From: Verrucomicrobiales bacterium
Lineage (GTDB): Bacteria > Verrucomicrobiota > Verrucomicrobiia > Verrucomicrobiales > DEV007
DNA: 64,000 bases
Assembly: GCA_028047635.1 (NCBI GenBank)
Contig: JAOFXR010000003.1
Location: 37,057-101,056, forward strand
Direction of reading: 5' to 3'
Shown: positions 45,904 to 55,368 of the stretch, piece after piece
Layout of the letters: every line of letters begins with the position of its first letter
Position numbering within the stretch: position 1 is the stretch's first letter
Translations under genes and position numbers: made by a program
Notes under the pieces: generated by a model
Seen by the model: only the letters and a program-made list of their open reading frames with translations
Told to the model about the DNA's origin: nothing
Databases searched by the model: none

Positions 45904-48702
45904 ATGAAACATTCGCGCTATCAGACCGACAATATTGACCCTTCGCAGTTTGCGCCGGGTCAGCGCTGGATCAGTGAAACTCAGGCAGAGTTCGGACTCG
46001 CCCTGATAATGAACACTGATGGAACTCACGTCACTGCTTTATATCCCGCCGTTGGCGAGACACTGACCTACGCCGCGAGAAATGCACCCCTTCGACGAGT
46101 TGTCTTTGAAAGCGGAGACACCGTCCGTGATCAGGAGGGCAATTCTTTCGTCGTCAGCAAAGTCAAAGAAGAGGACAAACGTCTTACTTATATCGATGGC
46201 GAAGGGAATGAGCTGCCCGAAAGCAGCCTTTCGGACACGATGAACGTGCAACGCCCCGAGCAGCGTCTCCTCTCCGGTGTAAGCGATGACCCGAGGCTCT
46301 GGAGCCTGCGCCAGTCAGCGATCCGAAATCAACATGAAGCGAGAGCACGCGACGTTCGCGGACTCGTTGGAGGTAGGGTATCCCTCATCCCTCACCAGCT
46401 TTACATCGCCGAGGAAGTCGCGAATCGGAATGCCCCACGCGTTCTCCTCGCCGATGAAGTCGGACTCGGAAAAACGATCGAAGCTTGTTTGATTCTTCAT
46501 CGCCTCCAGCTCAGCGGTCGGGCGAAACGCATAATCATTCTCGTACCCGACGCGCTCGTGAACCAGTGGTTCGTCGAGCTCTATCGTCGTTTTGCGATTT
46601 CCTGCACGATTTTTGATGAAGAACGTGCTCTCGCGATCGAAAAGGGCCTCGAGGAATGTAAAAACGACAACCCGTTCTTTGACGACCAAATGGTGATCTG
46701 TGCGACCTCATGGCTCGCCAACGATCCCAAGCGAGCCGCCCAAGCGGCAGCCGGGGAATGGGATCTCACGATTGTTGACGAAGCCCACCACCTCGAGTGG
46801 AGCGTCGAATCATCGAGCCCCGAATACGATACGGTCGAAGCGATCGCCGCGAACTCCACCGGCCTGCTGCTTCTCACCGCGACGCCCGAGCAACTCGGAC
46901 GCGCCGGCCACTTTGCGCGCCTCCGACTTCTCGATCCGGCTCGTTTTTCCGATCTCGACGAGTTCATTAAAGAGTCAGACAAATACCAGGCCATCTCCGA
47001 TCTCGCCGACTGCCTCAACGGAGAGAAAAAACTCACCGCCGCGCAGCTCAAGCAAATCGCGAAATTCCTCGGCAAAGAAGCTGCCGCAAAACTGAAAGAA
47101 GACGACGTTCCGGCGCGGCGAGACAGCTGCCGCAGCGAATTGATCGACCTTCACGGAACGGGACGCGTGCTTTTCCGTAACCGTCGCCTTGTTCTCGACA
47201 CCTTCCCCGAACGAAACGCTCACCTCAATCCGCTCACCTGCGAGGAGGCCGAAACCGTCGAGAAAAAACTCGAATGGCTTGTTACCTTGCTCAAAGCAGA
47301 GCCCGAATCGAAATTTCTTCTTATCTGCCATGCCCGGGAAATGGTTGAGAAAATCGAAGCGGATTTGAAACTGCTCATCAGCGCTCAGGCGACCATGTTC
47401 CACGAAGGGCTCACGCTTTTGCAGCGGGATAAAAACGCCGCCTGGTTCGCCGATGAAGAAATGGGCGCGAGAATCATGATCTGTTCCGAAATCGGATCTG
47501 AAGGTCGCAATTTCCAGTTCGCCCACCACCTCGTTCTCTTTGACTTGCCAACCGATCCCGGACTCCTCGAGCAGCGCATCGGGCGTCTCGACCGAATCGG
47601 CCAAACGGAGGACATCCACATCCACGTTCCTTTCGTCGAGGGCTCCGCTGAAGAAATGCTCGCGCTCTGGTATCATAACGGCCTCGGTGCATTCGAACAC
47701 ACTCTCCACGGCTCCAGCGCGATGCATCGCGAGTTCCGCGACGAATTGGAAACACTCACCGAGGCCTCAGCCGCAGATCGCGAAGCCGCTCTTCCCGACT
47801 TGCTTGACCGCACCAAAGCCTTCAAGGCAAAAGTCGATCTCGAACTCGAAGACGGGCGTGATCATCTCCTCGAAATCAGCTCATTCGACCGCGACCAGGG
47901 CCATGCCCTCGTTTCCCAGATCAAAGATCTCGACGAGGACACTCGCCTCGAATACCTGATGCTGAAACTCTTTGATCACTTCGGCGTCACCGTAGAGGAC
48001 CTCGACACACGAAGCTACGTACTTCTCCCTGAGCACCTCTTCTCAGCCGAAGCCTTCCCCGGCCTCCCCGAAGAAGGCATGTCCGTGACTTTCGATCGCG
48101 CCACTGCCCTCGCCCGCGAAGACATCACTTTTTTGACCGAAGATCACCCCATGGTCATCAGCGCGCTGGAAAGCTTGCTTTCAACCGACCATGGTAATGC
48201 TGCTTTCTTCCGACTCGAAAAGGCCGGAGAGCAACTGCTCATGATCGAGACCGTTTCCGTGCTCGAGTGCATCGCACCACCCCACCTTCACGCCGAACGC
48301 TTTCTTCCATCGAAGCCGATTCGTCGACTCGTCGATCAGAAGGGACGCAACCGCACCGAAGATTTCACTACCGAGCGGGTTCGTAACGAGGGAAGACCCG
48401 GACCTTCGGTATTCCTTCGCGAAAAGGCCAAAGCCCTCAAAGCAACCGTTCCCGCGCTGCTCGAAGTAGCCGAGAAAGAATCAGAAATCCGCGCCGACGA
48501 GATTCGTGCTGAAGCCATTGAGCGGATGAAAGAGGAAGTTGGCGGCGAAGTCGAGCGCCTCGTGAAACTCAAGGAAATGGGTCATCCTGTTCGGGATGCC
48601 GAAATTGAGATCGCGCAAAAGGAGCAAGCGGATTTAGAAAAGTATCTTTTCGATACCCCGCTGCGAGTGGATTCCGTCCGCCTCATTCTGGCGATGACTT
48701 AA
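45904..48702 (+). CDS. rapA: RNA polymerase-associated ATPase RapA (HepA)
   Basis: 932 residues, near the E. coli RapA length. N-terminal Tudor-like region (FAPGQRWISETQAEFGLALI). SWI2/SNF2 ATPase core follows with Walker A VLLADEVGLGKTIEACLILH, DEAH box TIVDEAHHLEW, LLLTATPEQLGRAGHFARLR, and the helicase C-terminal lobe with ICSEIGSEGRNFQFAHHLVLFDLP and LLEQRIGRLDRIGQ. RapA binds RNA polymerase and recycles stalled post-termination complexes. Divergent from the small secreted-protein gene with 107 bases between. A glutamate-rich helical C-terminus is retained, so the protein appears complete. Confidence 0.94.
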   Translation: MKHSRYQTDNIDPSQFAPGQRWISETQAEFGLALIMNTDGTHVTALYPAVGETLTYAARNAPLRRVVFESGDTVRDQEGNSFVVSKVKEEDKRLTYIDGEGNELPESSLSDTMNVQRPEQRLLSGVSDDPRLWSLRQSAIRNQHEARARDVRGLVGGRVSLIPHQLYIAEEVANRNAPRVLLADEVGLGKTIEACLILHRLQLSGRAKRIIILVPDALVNQWFVELYRRFAISCTIFDEERALAIEKGLEECKNDNPFFDDQMVICATSWLANDPKRAAQAAAGEWDLTIVDEAHHLEWSVESSSPEYDTVEAIAANSTGLLLLTATPEQLGRAGHFARLRLLDPARFSDLDEFIKESDKYQAISDLADCLNGEKKLTAAQLKQIAKFLGKEAAAKLKEDDVPARRDSCRSELIDLHGTGRVLFRNRRLVLDTFPERNAHLNPLTCEEAETVEKKLEWLVTLLKAEPESKFLLICHAREMVEKIEADLKLLISAQATMFHEGLTLLQRDKNAAWFADEEMGARIMICSEIGSEGRNFQFAHHLVLFDLPTDPGLLEQRIGRLDRIGQTEDIHIHVPFVEGSAEEMLALWYHNGLGAFEHTLHGSSAMHREFRDELETLTEASAADREAALPDLLDRTKAFKAKVDLELEDGRDHLLEISSFDRDQGHALVSQIKDLDEDTRLEYLMLKLFDHFGVTVEDLDTRSYVLLPEHLFSAEAFPGLPEEGMSVTFDRATALAREDITFLTEDHPMVISALESLLSTDHGNAAFFRLEKAGEQLLMIETVSVLECIAPPHLHAERFLPSKPIRRLVDQKGRNRTEDFTTERVRNEGRPGPSVFLREKAKALKATVPALLEVAEKESEIRADEIRAEAIERMKEEVGGEVERLVKLKEMGHPVRDAEIEIAQKEQADLEKYLFDTPLRVDSVRLILAMT

Positions 48703-48803
48703 GACAGCAAAAGCAAAGAGCCTCTTTTTCTTAAGCGCGAAAACGCAGAGGCTCTGCCAAATCTCCCGGAGCGAGATTGCCACTATGAATCGCACGCCAT
48801 GTC

Positions 48804-48825
48804 ATGCAGGCACTCCTGCCTGCAT
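48804..48825. repeat. perfect short palindrome (REP-like)
   Basis: ATGCAGGCA (48804-48812) and TGCCTGCAT (48817-48825) pair perfectly over a CTCC loop in the 269-base gap between rapA and the PBP1A-type gene. No T-run follows. Confidence 0.85.
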
Positions 48826-48848
48826 TCGGAATAGTTGCTCCGTTTCGA

Positions 48849-48916
48849 GATCAGGGTTAAGAAATGAAAAAGAGGCAGACTTAACCCTGTTAAGCCTGCT
48901 ACCAAACAGGGTTAAG
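48849..48916. repeat. three copies of CAGGGTTAAG, one inverted
   Basis: CAGGGTTAAG occurs at 48852-48861 and 48907-48916, and its reverse complement CTTAACCCTG at 48880-48889. The last two extend to a 12-bp perfect inverted repeat (48880-48891 with 48905-48916; loop 13 bases). It lies about 55 bases before the start of the PBP1A-type gene, so it may act on that gene's expression. Confidence 0.75.
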
Positions 48917-48971
48917 TCCTGCTTGAGATTCGACAGATTCTGCGGGAAACTCGCATTCTCCTTTTCTACTG

Positions 48972-51122
48972 ATGTCACGACCTTCCAAACGCTCGCGTGC
49001 CCGTAAATCTGCGGCACGCAAGTCCTCGAGCCGAAGCCGAAGGCGCACGCCCGAGAGCAAACTGGCGCGGGTCATGCGCAACCCCTTCTTCCGCTTTTTC
49101 GTGATAATCGGATTGATCGCTTCGTTTATTGGACTTCTCATCGGCGGAATGATTCTCTTCCAATACGACCGCGCCGCGGCTCGTTACGACATTTCTGCGG
49201 TTGGCCGTATACCTCAGGAGTCCGTCGTTCTCGATGCCACCGGCGAGCGAATTGGCTATCTCCACGGGGAAGACATTGGGACCCCGGTTCCGCTCGATCA
49301 GATTTCACCCCACTTTCTGAACGCGCTCATCGCCCGGGAAGACGGACGTTTTCACAGTCACCACGGCGTCGATTATTTTGGCCTTGTCAGGGCATGGATC
49401 CGCAATACCCGCGAGAAAAGAACGGTTCAGGGAGCGAGCACGATTACGATGCAGCTCACGAGAATAACCTACGGCCTCGCCGGCAAAACGATGCAGCGTA
49501 AGCTTCTTGAAATGGCCATCGCCCGCCGCATTGAGAGTAACTACACCAAAGACGAAATCCTTCATCATTACGTCAGCCGTGTCTTCCTCGGAACAGGAAT
49601 GAACGGGATCGAGCAGGCCGCTCAGGGTTATTTCGGAAAAACGGCAGCAGCACTAACCCTTCCGGAGGCCGCGATGGCCGCCGGCGTGATTCGTGCGCCG
49701 AATGGATTTTCGCCCTTCCGAAATTACGACGCCGCACTCCGGGAAATGCGCAGCACACTCTGGCGGATGGAGGACGAAGGCTTTATTACCAAAAAGGAAG
49801 CCCAATCAATGGAAACAGCGAGACCGATCGTTCAGGATCAATCGCTCTGGATGGAGATGCTGCGCGAACACTCGAAAGTTTCCGAGCAGACCTATCTTCT
49901 GAAAATGGTGAGCGACCAGGTAGACGAGTTGGTTCCCTCACTCGCCGGAGTCGGTGGCCTTACGATTCGAACGACCTTTGATACGAGATTGCAATCAGCC
50001 GCCGAAAGAGCACTCGGAAATCACCTCACCCAAATAGAGGCTCAGGCGGACTATCCTCATCCCAAAGCTGCGGCACATGAGTCAGGAGACCCTGCCTACC
50101 TTCAAGCCGCGACCGTCGTACTCGAAAACTACACCGGTGCGATGCGAGCCATGGTCGGCGGACGTGACTTTTCCGAAAGCGGCTTCAACCGCGCCACTCA
50201 GGCACGACGCCCGATGGGCTCGATTTTCAAACCGCTCGTTTACGGAACGGCATTCGAGCGCGGTCTTTTTCCCGGCCAATGGATCAGCGATGCCGCGATC
50301 GGAGAGGACGAAATTCCCTGGGCTAAAAACGAATGGAACCCCGGGAACTCGGACGGAGTCTTCGGTGGAATGCTACCGGCGTCGCAGGGCCTGATCCGCT
50401 CACGCAATACGATGACGATTCGAGTCGGCGAGTGGGCAGGCATCAACAATGTCCTCGCGATGATGGAGCACGCCGGCCTCGGCGATCGACGGGAACAGGA
50501 GCCGTCACCCACCGTCTACATTGGAACAACCGGCGCCAATGTGAGAGATGTCACGAGCGCCTTCTCCGTCTTCGCTACCGGCGGGATTCGTCACGAGCCT
50601 TACTTCATCGAAAATATCGAAGATCGTGATGGCACCGTTCTCTTCGCTCATGCAGATGCCAACTACCGCGTCCTCTCCACCGGAGCCGCCTGGCTGACTT
50701 CCAATATTCTCAAGCAAGTGATGCAAGCTGGCGGTACCGCCGCTTCGATTCGTGAGATGGGCTTCACCGCGCCGGCCGGGGGGAAAACCGGAACAACGAA
50801 CGACTTTTACGATGCGTGGTTTGTTGGCTACACAAGCCGCCTTTCCGGAGGCGTCTGGCTCGGCTTGGATCAACCCGAGACGATCATGAAAGGCGCCTAT
50901 GGAGGCCGCATCGCCCTTCCCATCTGGAAAGAGATTATGTCCGAAGCCGGCAACATCGGCTACGAATTCAGCGACTTTGCGGAACCCGAAGAGGTGATCT
51001 CAATGGAACTCTGTCGCGAGTCAGGCCTCCTCGCAGGAGATGATTGCCGTAGCACTGAAACCGTTTATGTAGAGGAAGTTCCGCACGATCTGATCCCGCG
51101 GAAATTCTGCAAGAAGCACTAA
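48972..51122 (+). CDS. mrcA: class A penicillin-binding protein (PBP1A-type)
   Basis: 716 residues. A basic cytoplasmic N-terminus (RPSKRSRARKSAARKSSSRS) is followed by one membrane helix near residues 35-60. The GT51 glycosyltransferase domain has the catalytic glutamate in LIAREDGRFHSHHGVDYFG and QGASTITMQLTR. The transpeptidase domain has the active serine in RPMGSIFKPLVYG, the SRN motif in LIRSRNTMTIRV and the KTG in PAGGKTGTTNDF. It polymerises and crosslinks peptidoglycan at the outer face of the inner membrane. All catalytic motifs are intact. Monocistronic by arrangement. Confidence 0.95.
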   Translation: MSRPSKRSRARKSAARKSSSRSRRRTPESKLARVMRNPFFRFFVIIGLIASFIGLLIGGMILFQYDRAAARYDISAVGRIPQESVVLDATGERIGYLHGEDIGTPVPLDQISPHFLNALIAREDGRFHSHHGVDYFGLVRAWIRNTREKRTVQGASTITMQLTRITYGLAGKTMQRKLLEMAIARRIESNYTKDEILHHYVSRVFLGTGMNGIEQAAQGYFGKTAAALTLPEAAMAAGVIRAPNGFSPFRNYDAALREMRSTLWRMEDEGFITKKEAQSMETARPIVQDQSLWMEMLREHSKVSEQTYLLKMVSDQVDELVPSLAGVGGLTIRTTFDTRLQSAAERALGNHLTQIEAQADYPHPKAAAHESGDPAYLQAATVVLENYTGAMRAMVGGRDFSESGFNRATQARRPMGSIFKPLVYGTAFERGLFPGQWISDAAIGEDEIPWAKNEWNPGNSDGVFGGMLPASQGLIRSRNTMTIRVGEWAGINNVLAMMEHAGLGDRREQEPSPTVYIGTTGANVRDVTSAFSVFATGGIRHEPYFIENIEDRDGTVLFAHADANYRVLSTGAAWLTSNILKQVMQAGGTAASIREMGFTAPAGGKTGTTNDFYDAWFVGYTSRLSGGVWLGLDQPETIMKGAYGGRIALPIWKEIMSEAGNIGYEFSDFAEPEEVISMELCRESGLLAGDDCRSTETVYVEEVPHDLIPRKFCKKH

Positions 51123-51132
51123 GTTGCAGCTG

Positions 51133-51570
51133 CTACCACCCACCAATCCCGGCAGGAAGATGTTGGAGGCCCGTTGTTTGGCAGGAAAGCAATGGGATTC
51201 CACTTCCGGGAATTTCACCCAGTGTGGTGTATCCCGAAGTGGCAAAGGCACCGCTGCTTCCCGCTGCAATCGGCGACAAGTTCTGTGACCCGCAGGGAGT
51301 AATATACTCAACCAATTTATCGGCGCCCACGAGCGCCTCGTATGTGATGGCATCACCAGGCTCCAGTTCATACAGATTTTGGTAGGACCGAACCGCTTTC
51401 TGAATCGTCGAAATGGTCAGAAGGCACTTCGCTCGATTCGTACCCTCCTTGTAGCTCGTCGCACCAATAAAGAGTATGCTGACAAGCGTGAGAAGAACGG
51501 CAACCACCAGGGTTACCTCGACTAGAGTCAATCCCGCAGTGCGCGAAATTTGACGTCGGGAGAGGTTCAT
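51133..51570 (-). CDS. type IV pilin-like / pseudopilin protein
   Basis: 145 residues. Prepilin signal LSRRQISRTAGLTLVEVTLV: a basic leader, the glycine-type cleavage site and the Thr-Leu-Val-Glu start with glutamate at position 5 of the mature protein, followed by a hydrophobic helix (VVAVLLTLVSILFIGA). The rest is a short globular domain (GTNRAKCLLTISTIQKAVRS, YELEPGDAITYEALVG, ITPCGSQNLSP). Similar orphan pseudopilins are frequent in this phylum. No assembly ATPase or secretin gene is in the window. It converges with the PBP1A-type gene (10-base gap). Confidence 0.85.
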   Translation of the reverse strand: MNLSRRQISRTAGLTLVEVTLVVAVLLTLVSILFIGATSYKEGTNRAKCLLTISTIQKAVRSYQNLYELEPGDAITYEALVGADKLVEYITPCGSQNLSPIAAGSSGAFATSGYTTLGEIPGSGIPLLSCQTTGLQHLPAGIGGW

Positions 51571-51793
51571 TCAGTATAAATATAAGGGGGGGATCCGATT
51601 ATAAATTTGTTGTTAAATATGGAAAATATAAAAATACGAATTTACCAAAGTCAGACCCAACCGCCCTGATAACAGCCGTTTTGGCTACTCACACCCGATA
51701 CTCATTTGGTTTAAAATACGGGAAACTTGCTCCTCTGTTTATTATAAAAGTCATTTTGACTGAATTTCAAAAAAAATGGTTTAGATTTCTTAA

Positions 51794-52678
51794 ATGAAAG
51801 GCATCTACCTTCTCCCGCTCGCAGCGCTGCTTGCGCAGTGCCGCTCTGTACCCGACGAAGGGACTGATGGCACCACCACCGTCCCCGGACGGTCAGGCGA
51901 GTTGCAGCAAATCATTAATGTTTCGGCCTACGATCCCAAAGAGAGGCAGCGTGAGGGCAATAGCTTTTCTCAGCATGATGTCTCAGCGCTGGCTGCCAAT
52001 GGATCACGAGGTCTCATCGCCCGAGCCGGTAAAGGCGGAAAACTCGACCAGAAATGCGCCGATTTCGTCGCTTCCGCTGACAAGGCAGGAATGCTGCCCG
52101 GACTTTACTATCGAGTGCAAAAACACGTCAGCCCCGTCACTCAGGCCAATCAATTCGTTGATCGAGCCGAGGCCTTGGCGAGAGGAAGACGCTGGAACGC
52201 ACCCGCGATGCTTCTTTCCGGTGACTATGACGGTGATCTACCACTCTCCTCCATCCTCGCTTTCATGGATCGAGTGGAACAACGCACGGGAGTTGTTCCC
52301 ATCGCTTATCTCGAAAACAGTCAGGCCCTGAAAGAGCAGACGAGCCGCGCTGATCGCCAAACCAAGGCCCGTATCGGCCGCGCTCCCTACTGGCTCGCAT
52401 TGTATTCTACGAAGAGTGGTTCAGGCCCTGTTTATCCCGCTCCCGGCAATCCGGAAAACCTCGTCAAACAATACAACCTCTGGCCCAACTGGACGATGTG
52501 GCAATATGGCGGTGTGGAATGGACCGACGGCAAGTCAAAGCCGAAGGTCTTCTCGAACGGAACCTACCCCAACAGCACCTATTTTGGGAACCTCGATCGC
52601 CCCACCGAACGGAATGTCTTCAGGGGGTCTCAATCTGACTTGACCGCCCTCTGGCAGAAGCACGGAATCGCCTTGTAG
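51794..52678 (+). CDS. GH25-like lipoprotein, active-site residues uncertain
   Basis: 294 residues. Lipoprotein signal with lipobox ALLAQC. The chain follows the glycoside hydrolase 25 barrel: QQIINVSAYDP at strand 1, GLYYRVQKHVSPVTQANQFV, APYWLALYST and WTMWQYGGVEWTDGKSKPKV at the end. In active GH25 muramidases strand 1 carries Asp (the DVS motif) and a DxE motif follows a later strand. Here strand 1 reads NVS and the later position is LLSGDYDGDL, with no DxE glutamate. It may be a substrate-binding or altered enzyme. It is preceded by a very AT-rich 220-base intergenic region. Confidence 0.72.
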   Translation: MKGIYLLPLAALLAQCRSVPDEGTDGTTTVPGRSGELQQIINVSAYDPKERQREGNSFSQHDVSALAANGSRGLIARAGKGGKLDQKCADFVASADKAGMLPGLYYRVQKHVSPVTQANQFVDRAEALARGRRWNAPAMLLSGDYDGDLPLSSILAFMDRVEQRTGVVPIAYLENSQALKEQTSRADRQTKARIGRAPYWLALYSTKSGSGPVYPAPGNPENLVKQYNLWPNWTMWQYGGVEWTDGKSKPKVFSNGTYPNSTYFGNLDRPTERNVFRGSQSDLTALWQKHGIAL

Positions 52679-52858
52679 CGACACGCCAACGCGCTCGAAC
52701 CCTGAGTCCCGATAAAACGAAGCGCATCAGCACGTTGATGTATCTCAACGAGTCACAACTGATTCCGCGGATAAGCAACGCAGATCAGCTTGGCGCGTTC
52801 GATCAGCGAATTCAAAAACCCTCTAGCAAACCCTAACAAAACCCTTTGAAATTCCAGC

Positions 52859-54565
52859 TTGCCCGCGTCAGTTTCAAATTCTAAGATGCGGGATAATTCA
52901 ATGACCGACTCGATATCCACATCGGGGGACTGTGGATATCGTCCGTTTAGCGCGTTCGCACTGATCTGGGGGATCACCACCCTCGCTCACCAACTTGCAT
53001 TTACTTTCTGGGCAGAAAGCTGGCAGGGCTGGGTACTCGTCATTGCTGCCTCTGCTGTTATTTTCGAACCCGCCTGCGTCCTCAGATTCGGCTCACTAGT
53101 TTTCGCTTCACTTCTCAACCTCTGGCACAAGCTCCCCTTTGTTCCAAATCACATCCTCTTTGAAGGGATGCTGCACGTCATTATGCTGCTGGCATTTCTG
53201 GGCTTTTTCTTTTTCGGCCCCGGTGTTGCGGAATTCCGAAAAATCTCGGATCAATGGCTACCCCGATTGCGCTGGCTCTCTATCGCGATTGCAGTGAAGG
53301 CGAGCTATTTTCTCATTCCGGGAATTCCTCAGGGCTATGTCCTCGGTGCGATTACGACGCTGTTCATGTTGATCTCCCTCGGTCGACTTCTCTTCGGCCT
53401 TTCGCCCCTTGAACAGGGACGGGAGTTTCTCTCACGATTCGCTCCCGTCATACGAGCCGCCGTCATTATCATGTATTTCTGGGCCGCCACTCAGAAGTTC
53501 AACTGGGACTATATCGATCCGGAAATTTCCTGCGCGGCCAAGCTCCACACGGAGATTGCCGCCTACTTCGGACCGCTCGTTCCAACCGCAACATGGGCCC
53601 TGCACGGCGCGATCTGGGGATCTTTCCTATTCGAACTGGGAATCCCGATTCTTCTGCTGATTCGCCGGACCCGCTTTGTCGGTTTTCTCGCCGCGATTTC
53701 CTTTCACTTGTGGCTTTCGATTCACCCCGCGGCCGGTATTTTCAGCTTCAGCTCGCTGATCATTGCCTTACTCCTTCTCTTTCTCCCCCTGGGATGGGGA
53801 GAGCGCCTCCAGAGCTCGTGGAATCACCAACTCAACTGGCTTGGCCGGAGTTCTCCTGAACGAGGTCGAAAAATCGCGAAGTGGCTCGCCGTAGGAGGGT
53901 TCTTTGCCACATTGATCACTCAAGGTGTGCTTTACCTCACCGGCGGACGAAGCTATGAAACCTTCGAGCTCGCGAATCGCGTTGGCTTTTTTGCCTTCTT
54001 CGCCTGGGGCTGCTGGATTGGTGGATGCTATATCCTCGCTGGTTGGCGCGGACGCGAAGAAGATCTCGGCCTCCCGAACAAGCCACGCCCCGGCCTAGCC
54101 TGGATCGGATTGATTCTCGTACTCCTCAACGGTGTCTATCCCTGGATCGGTGGACGCACTCAGACTTCCTTCTCGATGTACAGCAACTTGAGATCGGAAG
54201 GCGAATCGAACCATATGTTGTTCAAGCGAAGGGACCTCTTCAAGCTTCAGAGCGAGATGGTTGAAGTCCTTCAGTCCGCCCCCAATATTCTGGCTCCCTC
54301 AGAGCGCCCTCGCGGCATTCAGCAGTTTGCCAATATCGGACACCGGATCATCCCCTGGTTCGAATTTCGACGTCTCGTCAGTGAAATGCCGGGCGATTTC
54401 GAAGTGACGTATCTTCACGAGGGAGAAGAAAAAACGCTCGGTCGAAAAGACGGGCGTGATTTCGGAGAGGAAGCTGCCTTTGAGCCTCTGCCTCTCTTTG
54501 CGAGGAAATTCCTGTGGTTCCGAAGACTGGAGACCCTTGAGGGCCCCATGTGCTGCACGCATTAG
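52859..54565 (+). CDS. multi-pass membrane protein, HTTM-like
   Basis: 568 residues if ATG 52859 is used; ATGs at 52886 and 52901 are also possible and no clear ribosome-binding site decides. About ten hydrophobic segments are visible, among them MLHVIMLLAFLGFFFFG, AVIIMYFWAATQKFNWDY, IWGSFLFELGIPILLLI and SLIIALLLLFLPLGW. The middle part (YFWAATQKFNWDYIDPEIS through SFHLWLSIHPAAGIFSFSSL) resembles the HTTM domain found in vitamin-K-dependent carboxylase-like proteins. The C-terminal 130 residues are soluble. Function unknown; an inner-membrane location is clear. Confidence 0.72.
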   Translation: MPASVSNSKMRDNSMTDSISTSGDCGYRPFSAFALIWGITTLAHQLAFTFWAESWQGWVLVIAASAVIFEPACVLRFGSLVFASLLNLWHKLPFVPNHILFEGMLHVIMLLAFLGFFFFGPGVAEFRKISDQWLPRLRWLSIAIAVKASYFLIPGIPQGYVLGAITTLFMLISLGRLLFGLSPLEQGREFLSRFAPVIRAAVIIMYFWAATQKFNWDYIDPEISCAAKLHTEIAAYFGPLVPTATWALHGAIWGSFLFELGIPILLLIRRTRFVGFLAAISFHLWLSIHPAAGIFSFSSLIIALLLLFLPLGWGERLQSSWNHQLNWLGRSSPERGRKIAKWLAVGGFFATLITQGVLYLTGGRSYETFELANRVGFFAFFAWGCWIGGCYILAGWRGREEDLGLPNKPRPGLAWIGLILVLLNGVYPWIGGRTQTSFSMYSNLRSEGESNHMLFKRRDLFKLQSEMVEVLQSAPNILAPSERPRGIQQFANIGHRIIPWFEFRRLVSEMPGDFEVTYLHEGEEKTLGRKDGRDFGEEAAFEPLPLFARKFLWFRRLETLEGPMCCTH

Positions 54566-54831
54566 AGGAGAGTGGCTAAGGCTACTTTCTGGACAAACAC
54601 AAAGAGCTTAAACTCCAATAGATTCGGATCGATTAAACTCCCCAGATCTCAAAAGTCCTGAGTTTTTTCACCTCAAATATGGTTTTTTGACATCGAGGAT
54701 AGAGTTCAGGCATTTGAGAGATGACGCATCCAGCCACCTCCGACAAGATTTCCCCCTGCAATTGAACTCGCAGGTTTACACAAATGTATCTATCACTATT
54801 AAGTGATCGCTCAAACCGGCGAGACGACCTA

Positions 54832-55299
54832 TCAAACGTCCGGAAAATCGGAACCTTCGCCGTTTTCCTCCATCTTTTTGAGGACAATTGACATGTCTTC
54901 AACAGCTTCCCAGACATGAAAAGCCACAAAAATGGGGGCCTCTGATTGAACCGCCAGAGCAATGCTATCGCTTGGCCGGGCGTCAATCTCGATAATTTTT
55001 CGCTCTTCGAGCTCATTTTCCGCCACAATTATGAGGCGGGCAAAATAGACTGTATCGGTGAAATCATTGATCACGGTTCGTTCAACTCGCGCGCCGAGAG
55101 CCGTTAAAACATCACCGAAAAGATCATGCGTCTGCGGTCTTGGTTTGGGCGTGCCGTGCAGGAACATGTTAATTGCCGAACCAACCGCATGATCGACGTA
55201 AATGACAAAGACCTTCTCGTCATTGCCAATAAACACGGCAGAACCTGCGCTGGTCGCCAGCACGTTTTTAACCTCAACTTCTACAACTGACTTTTCCAT
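54832..55299 (-). CDS. bifunctional nuclease family protein (DUF151)
   Basis: 155 residues, a typical size. VEVEVKNVLATSAGSAVFIG and VDHAVGSAINMFLHGTPKPRPQTHDLF, then IEIDARPSDSIALAVQSEAP, the conserved bifunctional-nuclease (BFN) signature. Some members have nuclease activity toward DNA and RNA, but the physiological role in bacteria is unclear. Cytoplasmic. It is followed upstream on the same strand by the gamma-carbonic anhydrase gene, separated by 69 bases, so they may share a transcript. Confidence 0.92.
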   Translation of the reverse strand: MEKSVVEVEVKNVLATSAGSAVFIGNDEKVFVIYVDHAVGSAINMFLHGTPKPRPQTHDLFGDVLTALGARVERTVINDFTDTVYFARLIIVAENELEERKIIEIDARPSDSIALAVQSEAPIFVAFHVWEAVEDMSIVLKKMEENGEGSDFPDV

Positions 55300-55368
55300 T
55301 CAATTCGCTCTCCCAACTATCGTAATCGATCTGCGAGATGGCAACCGGTGAGTGCCCCTGACTTCGAA

